Shown here: positions 40,653-48,993 of the stretch, one piece after another
Numbering within the stretch: the first letter of the stretch is position 1
How the letters are laid out: each line of letters starts with the position of its first letter
Assembly (NCBI GenBank): GCA_036262075.1
Contig: DATAJO010000005.1
Coordinates: forward strand, 1-64,000
Length of the DNA stretch: 64,000 bases
DNA from: JACDBZ01 sp036262075
Lineage (GTDB): Bacteria; Chloroflexota; Limnocylindria; QHBO01
Direction of reading: 5' to 3'
Position numbers and translations under genes: made by a program
The notes under the pieces: generated by a model
The model's database searches: none
What the model saw: only the letters and a program-made list of their open reading frames with translations
Told to the model about the DNA's origin: nothing

Positions 40653-42797
40653 ATGCCCGACTTCAGGGTCGAAGCCCCCTACCAGCCAACCGGAGACCAG
40701 CCGGCGGCGATCGAGTCGCTGGCCGATGGCGTGCGCCGTGGCCTGCGCCACCAGGTGCTGCTCGGGGCGACCGGCACGGGGAAGACGTTCACCGCGGCCA
40801 AGGTCATCGAGGCCGTCCAGAAGCCGACCCTGGTCATGGCCCACAACAAGACGCTCGCCGCCCAGCTCTACCAGGAGTTCAAGGAGTTCTTCCCGGACAA
40901 CGCGGTCGAGTACTTCGTCAGCTACTACGACTACTTCCAGCCCGAGGCCTACCTGCCGCGGACCGATACGTACATCGAGAAGGACTCGTCCCGGAACGAC
41001 GAGATCGACCGGCTGCGGCACAACGCCACTCGGGCGCTGTTCGAGCGGCGCGACGTCATCATCGTCGCCTCGGTGTCCGCCATCTATGGCCTCGGCGCCC
41101 CGGTCGACTACGGCGCGACCGTCATCAACCTGAAGGTCGGCGGCCGATATCGCCGCGACGGCGTCCTCCGTCACCTCGTCGACCTCCAGTACCAGCGCAA
41201 CGACGCGGCCCTCGACCGGTCGCGGTTCCGGGTGCGCGGCGACGTCCTCGAGGTCCAGCCGCCGCACGGCGAGTACGTCGTGCGGGTCGACTTCTTCGGC
41301 GACGAGGTCGAGCGCATCACCGAGTTCGACCTGCTCACCGGCGAGGTCCAGGCCGAGCGGTCGGAGGTGAACTTCTACCCGGCCACGCACTACGTGACGC
41401 CGCGCGAGAAGATGCTCGCCGCCATCGAGAAGATCGAGGACGAGCTCGAGGAGCGGATCCCATGGCTCGTCGACCAGGGCCGTGAGCTCGAGGCGGCGCG
41501 CCTCCGGCAGCGCACGCAGTTCGACCTCGAGATGATGCGCGAGGTCGGGTTCTGCTCCGGGATCGAGAACTACTCGCGCCACCTCGCCGGCCGGGAGGCC
41601 GGGTCGCGGCCGTGGACGCTCATCGACTACTTCCCGACCGACTTCCTCCTCGTCGTCGACGAGAGCCACATCACGATCCCGCAGGTCCACGGCATGTACA
41701 AGAACGACCGGACCCGGAAGGAGATCCTCGTCGACTTCGGGTTCCGGCTGCCATCGGCCCTCGACAACCGTCCGCTGACGTTCGAGGAGTTTGAGGACCA
41801 CATGTCGCAGGTCATCTACATGTCGGCGACGCCCGGGCCCTACGAGACGGAACGGGCCGAGAACGTGGCCGAGCAGTTCATCCGGCCGACCGGCGTCGTC
41901 GACCCGACGATCACCGTCCGTCCGACCGCCGGCCAGATCGACGACCTGCTGGCCGAGATCCGGGCCACCGTCGACCGCGGCGAGCGGGCGCTCGTCACGA
42001 CGCTGACGAAGAAGATGGCCGAGGACCTCGCCGACTACCTCGCCGAGCTCGGCATCAAGGTCCAGTGGCTCCACTCCGAGGTCGACACGCTCGAGCGGGT
42101 CGAGATCCTCCGCGACCTGCGGCTCGGCGTGTACGACGTCCTCGTCGGCATCAACCTCCTGCGCGAGGGCCTCGACCTGCCGGAGGTGACACTCGTCGCG
42201 ATCCTCGACGCCGACAAGGAGGGCTTCCTCCGGTCCGGCGGGTCGCTCATCCAGGTCATCGGCCGGGCGGCGCGCAACGTCGGCGGCCGGGTGATCATGT
42301 ACGCCGATCGCGTCACCGATTCGATGAAGGCGGCGATCGACGAGACGGAGCGCCGTCGGGCGAAGCAGGTCGCCTACAACGAGGCGCACGGGATCACGCC
42401 CGAGACGGTGATGAAGGAGATCCGCGACATCGAGACCGGGCTCCGGCGCGTCGCCGAGCAGCGGGCGGAGCTCGACCTCGCCGGCAAGGAGCCCGAGGAG
42501 CTCATCGCGATGATGGGCCGGCTCGAGGCGCAGATGAAGGAGGCGGCGCGGAACCTCGAGTTCGAGCGCGCAGCGGCGCTGCGCGACGAGATCCTTCAGC
42601 TGCGCCGCCTGCGCGACGAGCTCGCCGCGGCGCCCGGCACGATCCCGGCCGACGTGTACGCCGCCGCGGCCGCCGATGGTCGGGAGGGCAACGGCCGGCG
42701 GGGGAGCGAGAGCCAGCGCGTGTTCAGCACCGCCACGACGCCGAACGTCATCCCGGCCGGGACGCGGCGCCGCCCACCGCGGAGGCGACGTCCGTGA
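40653..42797 (+). CDS. uvrB: excinuclease ABC subunit B
   Basis: A 714-residue helicase-like subunit of the UvrABC nuclease. Motif I is GATGTGKT near residue 38. The beta-hairpin for strand insertion reads YYDYFQPEAYLPRTDTYIEK near 90-110. Motif II is DESH and motif VI QVIGRAARN. The C-terminal UvrC-binding helix pair is at about 625-660 (LEAQMKEAARNLEFERAAAL). It verifies damage handed over by UvrA and recruits UvrC. The C-terminal 50 residues are a basic, Pro/Arg-rich tail longer than usual. It heads a four-gene operon with 16-bp or overlapping junctions. Confidence 0.97.
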   Translation: MPDFRVEAPYQPTGDQPAAIESLADGVRRGLRHQVLLGATGTGKTFTAAKVIEAVQKPTLVMAHNKTLAAQLYQEFKEFFPDNAVEYFVSYYDYFQPEAYLPRTDTYIEKDSSRNDEIDRLRHNATRALFERRDVIIVASVSAIYGLGAPVDYGATVINLKVGGRYRRDGVLRHLVDLQYQRNDAALDRSRFRVRGDVLEVQPPHGEYVVRVDFFGDEVERITEFDLLTGEVQAERSEVNFYPATHYVTPREKMLAAIEKIEDELEERIPWLVDQGRELEAARLRQRTQFDLEMMREVGFCSGIENYSRHLAGREAGSRPWTLIDYFPTDFLLVVDESHITIPQVHGMYKNDRTRKEILVDFGFRLPSALDNRPLTFEEFEDHMSQVIYMSATPGPYETERAENVAEQFIRPTGVVDPTITVRPTAGQIDDLLAEIRATVDRGERALVTTLTKKMAEDLADYLAELGIKVQWLHSEVDTLERVEILRDLRLGVYDVLVGINLLREGLDLPEVTLVAILDADKEGFLRSGGSLIQVIGRAARNVGGRVIMYADRVTDSMKAAIDETERRRAKQVAYNEAHGITPETVMKEIRDIETGLRRVAEQRAELDLAGKEPEELIAMMGRLEAQMKEAARNLEFERAAALRDEILQLRRLRDELAAAPGTIPADVYAAAAADGREGNGRRGSESQRVFSTATTPNVIPAGTRRRPPRRRRP

Positions 42798-42813
42798 TGG
42801 TCGAGGCATCCTG

Positions 42814-43431
42814 ATGGCGGGCACGATGCCCCATGCCATCTTCGTGGAGACCGACGTCGACGGGGCCGGTCTCGTCGCGGCGTATGCCGCCGAGCTGCCG
42901 GGCTGCGCGACGTTCGGCCGCGACGCCGATGCCGCGGCGCAGGCGATGCCGCGCCGCGTGAACGAGTTCACCGCCTGGCTCCGCGCCCAGGGCGAGGACG
43001 CGCCATCGTTCGTCGGCGACAACTGGTACGAGGTCGAGCGTGCGGCCGCCACCGAGGCCGATGGAGGACGCCGCCGCGCCGCGTTCACGCTCGACGAGCT
43101 GCCGCCGTCCGACCAGGAGTTCGCGAGCTGGATGCGCTGGCTCGAGCTCGCGCGCGAGGAGCTCGCCAGTGCCCTCGACGAGGGCGACCCGGTGGCCGCG
43201 CTCGAGCAGCTCGACGCGATCGAGCGACAGGACGTCGCCGCCACCCGTGAGCTCGGCGGTCCGGCGCCGGAGCTCAACGACGACCCGATCGACCGCCTCT
43301 ACGCGGCCCGTGACGGCCTGACCGATGCGCTCGAGGCCGCCGGCCCCTCGCACGAGGGCGCGCGCCGCATCCTCCGCATCGCGATCGCCGACGACCTCCG
43401 CGCCGCGGAGCTCCTCCGCGAGCGCGGGTGA
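42814..43431 (+). CDS. HicB-like/DinB-like hypothetical protein
   Basis: A 205-residue protein with two parts. Residues 5-60 (AIFVETDVDGAGLVAAYAAELPGCATFGRD) resemble the partial RNase-H fold of HicB-type antitoxins. Residues about 95-205 form helices with WMRWLELAREELASAL and a C-terminal His-Glu pair, like DinB-type four-helix bundles. No hicA gene is nearby, so an antitoxin role is not supported. It follows uvrB by 16 bp and overlaps the glycosylase gene by 4 bp, so it is cotranscribed with repair genes. Confidence 0.65.
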   Translation: MAGTMPHAIFVETDVDGAGLVAAYAAELPGCATFGRDADAAAQAMPRRVNEFTAWLRAQGEDAPSFVGDNWYEVERAAATEADGGRRRAAFTLDELPPSDQEFASWMRWLELAREELASALDEGDPVAALEQLDAIERQDVAATRELGGPAPELNDDPIDRLYAARDGLTDALEAAGPSHEGARRILRIAIADDLRAAELLRERG

Positions 43432-44096
43432 TCGACCTCGCCACCGCGGCGCCGAAGCGGCTCCGCCACGTCGGGGAGTGGCCGACGCCGACGCCGCGGC
43501 GCGCGCCGGAGGGCACCGAGCTCCGCGCCCTCCAGGACTCGATGCCGACCTGCGCCGACGGCTCGCGGCCGGTGCTGTCGGGCGACGGCTCGGAGCGCGC
43601 GATGCTCATCGGCCAGGCGCCCGGCTGGCGCGAGATCGAGACCGGGCTGCCGTTCGCGTGGGATGCCGGGAAGCGGCTGTGCGGCTGGCTCGCGCTCGCC
43701 GGCATCGGCGTCGACGACTTCCGTCAGCGCTGGTACGTAACGAGCGTCGGGAAGTGCTACCCCGGCCGCAACCCGGGCTCGTCGGTCGACCGCCCGCCGT
43801 CGCGCGCGGAGGTCGCCCGCTGGACGCCGTACCTGCGCGAGGAGCTCCGCCTCGTCCGGCCGGACCTGCTCCTCCTCGTCGGCGGCCTGGCGCATCGGTT
43901 CGCCTTCGGCGAATCCGCGCGGCTCGACGACCTCGTCGGGCGCGAGCTCGCGTGGGATGCCGCGCCGGGCGCATCGGTCCTGTGCCTGCCGCATCCGTCG
44001 GGCGCGTCGACCTGGCTCAACGACCCCGCCCGGGTCGAGCTGTGGCGGGCCGGGATCGCGATCCTCCGCGACCGCTGGGCTGAGCTGAACCGATGA
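43428..44096 (+). CDS. uracil-DNA glycosylase family protein
   Basis: A 222-residue protein with the family 4/5-type layout. AMLIGQAPGWREIETGLPF (about 58-76) corresponds to motif 1 (GxAPGxxE...G.PF), with AGKRLCGWL next. The C-terminal LPHPSGAS (about 190) is motif 2 with the conserved His. There are few Cys residues, so the four-Cys iron-sulphur site of family 4 is absent. It may remove uracil or related deaminated bases. The GTG start overlaps the preceding gene as GTGA. It sits in the uvrB operon, consistent with repair. Confidence 0.8.
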   Translation: MIDLATAAPKRLRHVGEWPTPTPRRAPEGTELRALQDSMPTCADGSRPVLSGDGSERAMLIGQAPGWREIETGLPFAWDAGKRLCGWLALAGIGVDDFRQRWYVTSVGKCYPGRNPGSSVDRPPSRAEVARWTPYLREELRLVRPDLLLLVGGLAHRFAFGESARLDDLVGRELAWDAAPGASVLCLPHPSGASTWLNDPARVELWRAGIAILRDRWAELNR

Positions 44097-44620
44097 ACCG
44101 CGAGACCCGGATCGGCATGGCCGTCGTCGCGCTGCTGGGCGTGATCGTCGCGTTCTTCCTGCTCATTGGCGCCCTTGCCGAGCCGAGGCCCGACCTCGAC
44201 CCGCTGAGCGTCGAGGAGGTGCTCGCCGATGGCTCGCCGGCCGACCGATGGGGTCGGGACGAGCTCCATATCGGCGGCTGGTACGCCGAGCTCGATGTCG
44301 ACTGCGAGGGCGACACCGGTGGCGCCGATGCGGACGTCGCCTGGCTCCAGGCCGACTGCCCGCTCCGCGTCCTCCTGCCCGAGCAGCCGGCCGAGGACGT
44401 CACCCAGGAGGAGCTCATCCGCGACGGCATCCGGCTCGCCGCGCCGCTCGGCCGCGTCTTCCCGTCGCGGGCCGAGCCAACCGGCCCGAACCTCCGGTTC
44501 CAGCAGCTCGTCTTCGTCGGCCGCTTCGACGACCCGGCGGCCGCCGACTGCGTCCCGGACCGCCTCGAGCGCTGCCGGAACACGTTCGTCCCGACCGACT
44601 ACGACGAGCTCGTCCGCTGA
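44093..44620 (+). CDS. membrane-anchored hypothetical protein
   Basis: A 175-residue protein with one N-terminal membrane helix (about 8-28) that may act as an uncleaved signal anchor, followed by an acidic exported domain with four Cys residues. No family was recognised. The ATG overlaps the glycosylase stop as ATGA (44093-44096), making it the last gene of the uvrB operon. It is followed by repeat cluster C. Confidence 0.6.
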   Translation: MNRETRIGMAVVALLGVIVAFFLLIGALAEPRPDLDPLSVEEVLADGSPADRWGRDELHIGGWYAELDVDCEGDTGGADADVAWLQADCPLRVLLPEQPAEDVTQEELIRDGIRLAAPLGRVFPSRAEPTGPNLRFQQLVFVGRFDDPAAADCVPDRLERCRNTFVPTDYDELVR

Positions 44621-44670
44621 TCCGATGCGGGGCGTGCGGGGGCGTGCGGGGCGTGCGGGGGGTGCGTCGC

Positions 44671-44944
44671 GCGCCTGCGACCGTGCCAAATTCCCGTGGA
44701 GTGAGCGTTACGCGCGTCGCGTGGCTGCGACCGTGCCAAATTCCCGTGGAGTGAGCACCCGGGGCCACCGATGACGCATCGCACGCTGCGGCGCGGGGGT
44801 AATGCTCACCTGGTGGGAATTTGGTCGGTTCGCGCGGCTGCGAACCTCGTAATGCTCACCTGGTGGGAATTTGACCGGTTCGCGTGGCTGCGAACCGCGT
44901 AACGCTCACCTGGTGTGAATCACGCCGGTTCGCGCGGCCGCGAA
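44671..44944. repeat. dispersed 50-bp-period repeat, cluster C
   Basis: The 351-bp gap 44621-44971 has no gene. It holds two forward cores (44690 and 44740, exactly 50 apart) and three inverted copies (44801, 44851 and 44901, each exactly 50 apart). In the inverted set each unit carries the core plus GGTTCGC and GCGAACC arms that form a small stem. Left forward and right inverted copies can pair, so the region would fold as a long hairpin if transcribed. Confidence 0.85.
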
Positions 44945-44971
44945 CGGATTGCGCTGCGCACCGGAGCCCGT

Positions 44972-45838
44972 TCAGCTTCCCGTGGTCATGTCGAGCAGCC
45001 CCGCCTGGCGAGCGCGGTTCATGAACCAGGCGAACCCGGCGAGCGCGATCGCGAGCGTCACGACGGTCGTGAGGACGAGAAGGCCGAGCACGGCGTCGTT
45101 CGAGAGCTCGCCGATCGTTCCCGGCGACCCGTGGCCGACGAGGCCACGCCGCGAGGCCTCGAGCCACCACGTCGTCGGAAAGGCCCACGCCACCGGCTGG
45201 ATCGGCTCGGGGAGGATGTCGACCGGGAAGATCGCGCCGGACACGAGGTAGAGCGCGCCGGCGACGGCCTCCGGATACGACCACGCCTCCTGGCGGAGCT
45301 GGAGGCACCAGCCGGCCATGAAGAGGCCGAGGGCCATGACTGCGACCACCCCGAGGACCGTGGCCGGCACGAGGATCAGCAGGTCCGGCCGCAGCTCGAC
45401 GCCGAGGAAGACGACGCCGACGACGAGCGTCACGACGACGGCGATGAAGGAGCCGCCGACGCGGGCGAGGGATCGGCCGAGGAGGAACGGGAAGATCGAG
45501 CTCGGCGTGAGGACGATGTACTTCATCATCCGGTAGCGCTCGCGGTCCTCGAGGATCGCCTGGACGAGGCCGGCGATGACGCCCTGGACGACGTTCCACA
45601 GCGCGGCGCCGACGATGAGGAACTGGAGGAACTCGGTGCCGCGGCCGCCGGTGATGACCGTGAACATCACCACCAGGATCGCCGCCGCGGCCAGCGGCTT
45701 GGCGATCGTGAAGGCGATGAACAGGAACGGGTCCGACCAGTTCGACTCGACCGCCCAGCCGAGCCGGATGGCGGTGAGGAACGTGCGCCAGGCGTCGGCG
45801 AGGACGAAGCCACGGACCTGCTCGGTGCGCGCGGTCAC
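44972..45838 (-). CDS. ABC-2 type transporter permease
   Basis: A 288-residue membrane protein with six predicted helices. It contains FLIVGAALWNVVQGVIAGLVQAI and, near the C-terminus, SGAIFPVDILPEPIQPVAWAFPTTW, the conserved ABC-2 block before the last helices. It is the second of two permeases in an export operon. The GTG start overlaps the upstream permease stop as GTGA (45835-45838). With its partners it probably exports a lipid, drug or polysaccharide; which one is not evident. Confidence 0.88.
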   Translation of the reverse strand: MTARTEQVRGFVLADAWRTFLTAIRLGWAVESNWSDPFLFIAFTIAKPLAAAAILVVMFTVITGGRGTEFLQFLIVGAALWNVVQGVIAGLVQAILEDRERYRMMKYIVLTPSSIFPFLLGRSLARVGGSFIAVVVTLVVGVVFLGVELRPDLLILVPATVLGVVAVMALGLFMAGWCLQLRQEAWSYPEAVAGALYLVSGAIFPVDILPEPIQPVAWAFPTTWWLEASRRGLVGHGSPGTIGELSNDAVLGLLVLTTVVTLAIALAGFAWFMNRARQAGLLDMTTGS

Positions 45839-46710
45839 TGCCACTTCAGCGTGAGCCTCCCCTCGCGACGGGCGAGCGTCTCGAGGTACTTCAGGGCGAA
45901 GCGGGCCGCGACGAGGAAGACGACGGCCATGACGCCGAGGATCGCCATCTCGACGCCGACCGGCAGGAAGCCGGTCCCGGCCTGGCTCGGGAAGACGAGC
46001 TGGCGCATCGCGTCGAGCCCGACGGCAAGCGGCAACGTGGCGGCGACGAAGCCGGCGATCGGGCCGATCGCGCGGAGCGGGAAGTTCACGCCGCCGAGGA
46101 AGTAGATCGGCTCCTGGAGGAGCTGGGCGAGGTGGAAGGCCTCGCGTCCCCAGAGCATGAACAGCGACGCGAAGAGCATGCCGAGCCCGTAGAGCGGGAT
46201 CATCGTCAGGACGAACACGGCGAGCAGCAGGAGCGGCTCCTGGAGCTCGTACGTCACCCCGAAGACGAGCGTGCCGATGACGACCACGGCGATCGCCCGG
46301 GAGCTCGTCATGACGAGGCCGCCGATCGCCATGCCGGCGAGGACGCTCATGAGGCTCATCGGCGCGGTGAAGTAGAGCTCGAGGTTGCCCTGGTCCTTCT
46401 CCCAGTAGAACTGGGCGGCCATCATCCACACGACGTTGAGCCAGAACGCGGTCATCGCGCCGCCGATGACGACGAAGCCGATGTACGCCTCCGGCGCCTC
46501 GAGCGCGCGGTAGACGAGGACGAACGCGCTCACGGCGAGGAACGGCAGGAGGATCTCGAAGAAGATCCACGAGCCCTCCCGGGTGAGGCCGATGATCCGC
46601 GGGTACGCCCGGCCGATGACGGCGCGCAGGTTGGCGCGGATCACCCGCCCGCGTGACCACTCGGCCGCCTCCTGCGGGGTCGAGGCGTGCCGATCGGCGT
46701 AGACGCTCAC
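45835..46710 (-). CDS. ABC-2 type transporter permease
   Basis: A 291-residue membrane protein with about six helices. FVVIGGAMTAFWLNVVWMMA and the FYWEKDQGNLELYFTAPMS loop are typical of daunorubicin-resistance-type ABC-2 permeases. It forms a heterodimer with the following permease, inferred from coupling. The GTG start overlaps the ATPase stop as GTGA (46707-46710). Its residues 1-30 are a charged cytoplasmic extension. Confidence 0.88.
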   Translation of the reverse strand: MSVYADRHASTPQEAAEWSRGRVIRANLRAVIGRAYPRIIGLTREGSWIFFEILLPFLAVSAFVLVYRALEAPEAYIGFVVIGGAMTAFWLNVVWMMAAQFYWEKDQGNLELYFTAPMSLMSVLAGMAIGGLVMTSSRAIAVVVIGTLVFGVTYELQEPLLLLAVFVLTMIPLYGLGMLFASLFMLWGREAFHLAQLLQEPIYFLGGVNFPLRAIGPIAGFVAATLPLAVGLDAMRQLVFPSQAGTGFLPVGVEMAILGVMAVVFLVAARFALKYLETLARREGRLTLKWQ

Positions 46711-47747
46711 GACGCGGCCTCCCCGTCGCCGTTCATGCTCTCGTCGCCGAAGCCGCGGCCGACGAGCTCGACGAAGACGTCCTCGAGGCTCGGCTCGGAC
46801 TTCGCGAGCCCGACGAGGGCCGATCCCTGGGCCGAGACCGCGCTCACGACCGAGGTGAGCGCCGAGTCGTCGGCGAGGACGACCTTCACCGCCACGCGGT
46901 CCGCGCCCCCGCCGTCGCCGCTCGGGGCATCGTCGTCGTCCGCCCGCACGGCCGATACGACGCCCGGCAGGCCCGCGATCGCATCCATGCCGCCGCGCTC
47001 CGGCAGGCGGTCGAGCTCGATCCGGAAGATCGACTCGGCCTGGACCCGGCGCCGGAGCTCCTCGGGCGTGCCGAGGGCGAGGATCCGGCCGCGGTCGACG
47101 ATCGCGATCCGGTCGCACAGCTGCTCGGCCTCGACCATGTAGTGGGTCGTGAGGAGCAGCGTGCGGCCCGGCGCGCCGGCCTTCCAGGCCAGGGTGTGGT
47201 CGCGCAGGTCGCGCGCGGCGGCCACGTCGAGGCCGAGGGTCGGCTCGTCGAGGAACAGGACCCACGGGTCGTTCAGCAGGCCGCGCGCGAAGTTCAGCTT
47301 CTGCCGCTGGCCGGTCGACAGCGTCCGGACCTTCTGGTCCTTCTGCTCGGTCAGGCCGGTGATCTCGATGAGCTCGTCGACGCGCCGCCAGCCCTCGCGC
47401 TGCGGCAGCCCGTAGAACTGGCTGAACATCCACAGCTGCTCGCGGACGGTGAGCAGGCCGTAGCCCGACTGCTCGCCGCCGGAGACCATGTTGATGACGC
47501 GCCGGATCTTGGCGGTCTCGTTCACGACGTCGAAGCCCGCGATCTTCGCCGTGCCGCTCGTCGGCAGGAGGAGCGTCGTGAGGATCTTGATGAGCGTCGT
47601 CTTGCCCGCGCCGTTCGGCCCGAGCAGGCCGAAGTACTCGCCCGGCTCGACGTCGAGATCGACGCCGGCGAGGGCGGTGACGGGCTGCGGCTTCGCCTTG
47701 TAGACGCGGGTCACGCCACGGGCGTGGATGGCAGGGGGAACGGACAT
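46707..47747 (-). CDS. ABC-2 exporter ATP-binding protein (DrrA/CcmA-like)
   Basis: A 346-residue ATPase. Walker A is GPNGAGKTT (about 43-51), the signature is LSTGQRQKL (not LSGGQ), Walker B is VLFLDEPTLGLD and the H-loop is TTHYM. The C-terminal 100 residues end PSLEDVFVELVGRGF, the usual tail of DrrA/CcmA-type exporters. An Asp/Gly-rich insert (about 278-290) interrupts this tail. It drives the two permeases encoded downstream. It is divergent from the lacI gene and faces its operators, 91 bp away. Confidence 0.93.
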   Translation of the reverse strand: MSVPPAIHARGVTRVYKAKPQPVTALAGVDLDVEPGEYFGLLGPNGAGKTTLIKILTTLLLPTSGTAKIAGFDVVNETAKIRRVINMVSGGEQSGYGLLTVREQLWMFSQFYGLPQREGWRRVDELIEITGLTEQKDQKVRTLSTGQRQKLNFARGLLNDPWVLFLDEPTLGLDVAAARDLRDHTLAWKAGAPGRTLLLTTHYMVEAEQLCDRIAIVDRGRILALGTPEELRRRVQAESIFRIELDRLPERGGMDAIAGLPGVVSAVRADDDDAPSGDGGGADRVAVKVVLADDSALTSVVSAVSAQGSALVGLAKSEPSLEDVFVELVGRGFGDESMNGDGEAAS

Positions 47748-47837
47748 CGGCAGCCTCGAAGGGCGTGTCGGTGGACGGGCGGGACGAAGATGCTAGCACC
47801 ACTTCGCCACACCGCGGCCGCCCCTGCGTCGTCCTGT

Positions 47838-47849
47838 GAGAGCGCTCTC
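47838..47849. promoter_or_regulatory. LacI-type operator O1
   Basis: The 12-bp perfect palindrome GAGAGCGCTCTC abuts a consensus -35 hexamer TTGACA at 47850-47855. It differs from O2 only at its outermost positions. The match to the TGRGAGCGCTCYCA type bound by CebR-like regulators is from known family sites. Confidence 0.75.
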
Positions 47850-47881
47850 TTGACAGGCCGCCGTAAGATGCTCGTGTGATC

Positions 47882-47897
47882 GTGAGAGCGCTCTCAC
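47882..47897. promoter_or_regulatory. LacI-type operator O2, overlapping the lacI translation start
   Basis: The 16-bp perfect palindrome GTGAGAGCGCTCTCAC ends one base before the lacI ATG (47899). It would cover the only ribosome-like sequence (GAGAG). Its centre is 46 bp from that of O1, so a dimer at each site or a loop could repress transcription tightly. Confidence 0.8.
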
Positions 47898-47898
47898 A

Positions 47899-48930
47899 AT
47901 GAGCCGGCGAAACGGCGACGGGGCGGTGACCCTGGAGCAGGTGGCCGCTCGCGCGCAGGTCTCCCGAGCGACCGTCTCCCGGGTCGTGAACGGCGATCCG
48001 CGGGTGGGGGAGTCGGCCCGCCAGGCCGTCGAGGCCGCCGTCCGCGCTCTCCGCTACGTGCCGAACCGCGCGGCCCGGTCGCTCGTGACCCGCCGCAGCG
48101 ACTCGATCGCCGTCGTCATCCCCGAGCCGACGACCCAGCTCTTCGGCGACCCGTTCTTCCCGCGCTTCCTCCGCGGCGTCAGCGACACGCTGGCCCGCGA
48201 CGACCTCCAGCTCGTGCTGCTCATGCCACAGGGCCGCGCCGACGAGGCCCGCGTCGCCCGTTACCTCGCCGCCGGCCACACCGACGGCGTGCTCCTCGTC
48301 TCGCTCCACGGCTCCGACCCGCTGCCGGCCGACCTCGCCGGCCGCGGCATCCCGGTCGTCGTCGGCGGACGGCCGCCTGCCCCGGGCATCAGCTACGTCG
48401 ACGTCGACAACCGCGCCGGGGCATCCTCGGCGGTGGCGCACCTCGCGTCCACGGGGCGGACGCGAATCGTGACGATCGCCGGCCCGCAGGACATGCCGGC
48501 CGGCGCGGACCGGCTGGCCGGCTACCGCGAGACGCTCGGGCGGCGCGACGCGCCGGTCGACGATGGGCTCGTCGAGGTGGCCGACTTCTCGCTCGACGGC
48601 GGCCGGCGGGCGATGGAGCGGCTCCTCGAGCGCGTGCCCGACCTCGACGCCGTGTTCGTGGCGTCCGACCTCATGGCCGTCGGTGCCCTCGAGGCGCTGA
48701 GCCGAGCGGGCCGCCGGGTGCCCGAGGACGTGGCCGTCATCGGCTTCGACGACTCTCCACTCGCGGCATCGGCCCGCCCGTCCCTGTCGAGCGTCCGGCA
48801 GCCGATCGAGGAGATGGGTCGCGAGATGACGCGGCTCCTGCTCGACCGGGCACGCCACCCCGACGTCGCCCCGCGCCACGTGATCCTGGATACGAGCCTC
48901 GTGCTTCGCGAGTCGAGCCAGCCTATGTGA
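47899..48930 (+). CDS. LacI-family repressor (CebR/BglR-like)
   Basis: A 343-residue regulator. The N-terminal helix-turn-helix VTLEQVAARAQVSRATVSRV (about 9-28) and hinge helix (YVPNRAARSL near 52-61) are followed by a type I periplasmic-binding-like sensor domain (DSIAVVIPEP..., IGFDDSPLAASARPSLSSV near 270-288). It probably represses its own gene and the uptake operon by binding TGAGAGCGCTCTCA sites and lets go on binding a beta-glucoside or cello-oligosaccharide. The sugar is inferred from the downstream GH1 enzyme and operator type. The binding-protein gene starts 63 bp after its stop. Confidence 0.92.
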   Translation: MSRRNGDGAVTLEQVAARAQVSRATVSRVVNGDPRVGESARQAVEAAVRALRYVPNRAARSLVTRRSDSIAVVIPEPTTQLFGDPFFPRFLRGVSDTLARDDLQLVLLMPQGRADEARVARYLAAGHTDGVLLVSLHGSDPLPADLAGRGIPVVVGGRPPAPGISYVDVDNRAGASSAVAHLASTGRTRIVTIAGPQDMPAGADRLAGYRETLGRRDAPVDDGLVEVADFSLDGGRRAMERLLERVPDLDAVFVASDLMAVGALEALSRAGRRVPEDVAVIGFDDSPLAASARPSLSSVRQPIEEMGREMTRLLLDRARHPDVAPRHVILDTSLVLRESSQPM

Positions 48931-48993
48931 ACGAGGAGGACAGCCCGAGCGCGACCGCGCATCCGGAATGAGCATCGATGTAGGAGGAGGTCC

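Noticed and set aside
42814..43431. HicB antitoxin call
   Set aside because: There is no hicA toxin gene nearby, the protein has a second DinB-like part, and it is coupled to repair genes. Only the fold resemblance is kept.
44671..44944. 50-bp periodic repeats as a CRISPR array
   Set aside because: There are only two or three units per run in each orientation, the copies face each other, and the bases between cores are themselves similar (hairpin arms) and not unique spacers. No cas genes are present.
26591..44944. Regular spacing of about 9 kb between repeat clusters as a chromosome-scale signal
   Set aside because: With only three clusters, at 8.6 and 9.5 kb, and none found near 17 or 54 kb, the regularity is not supported.
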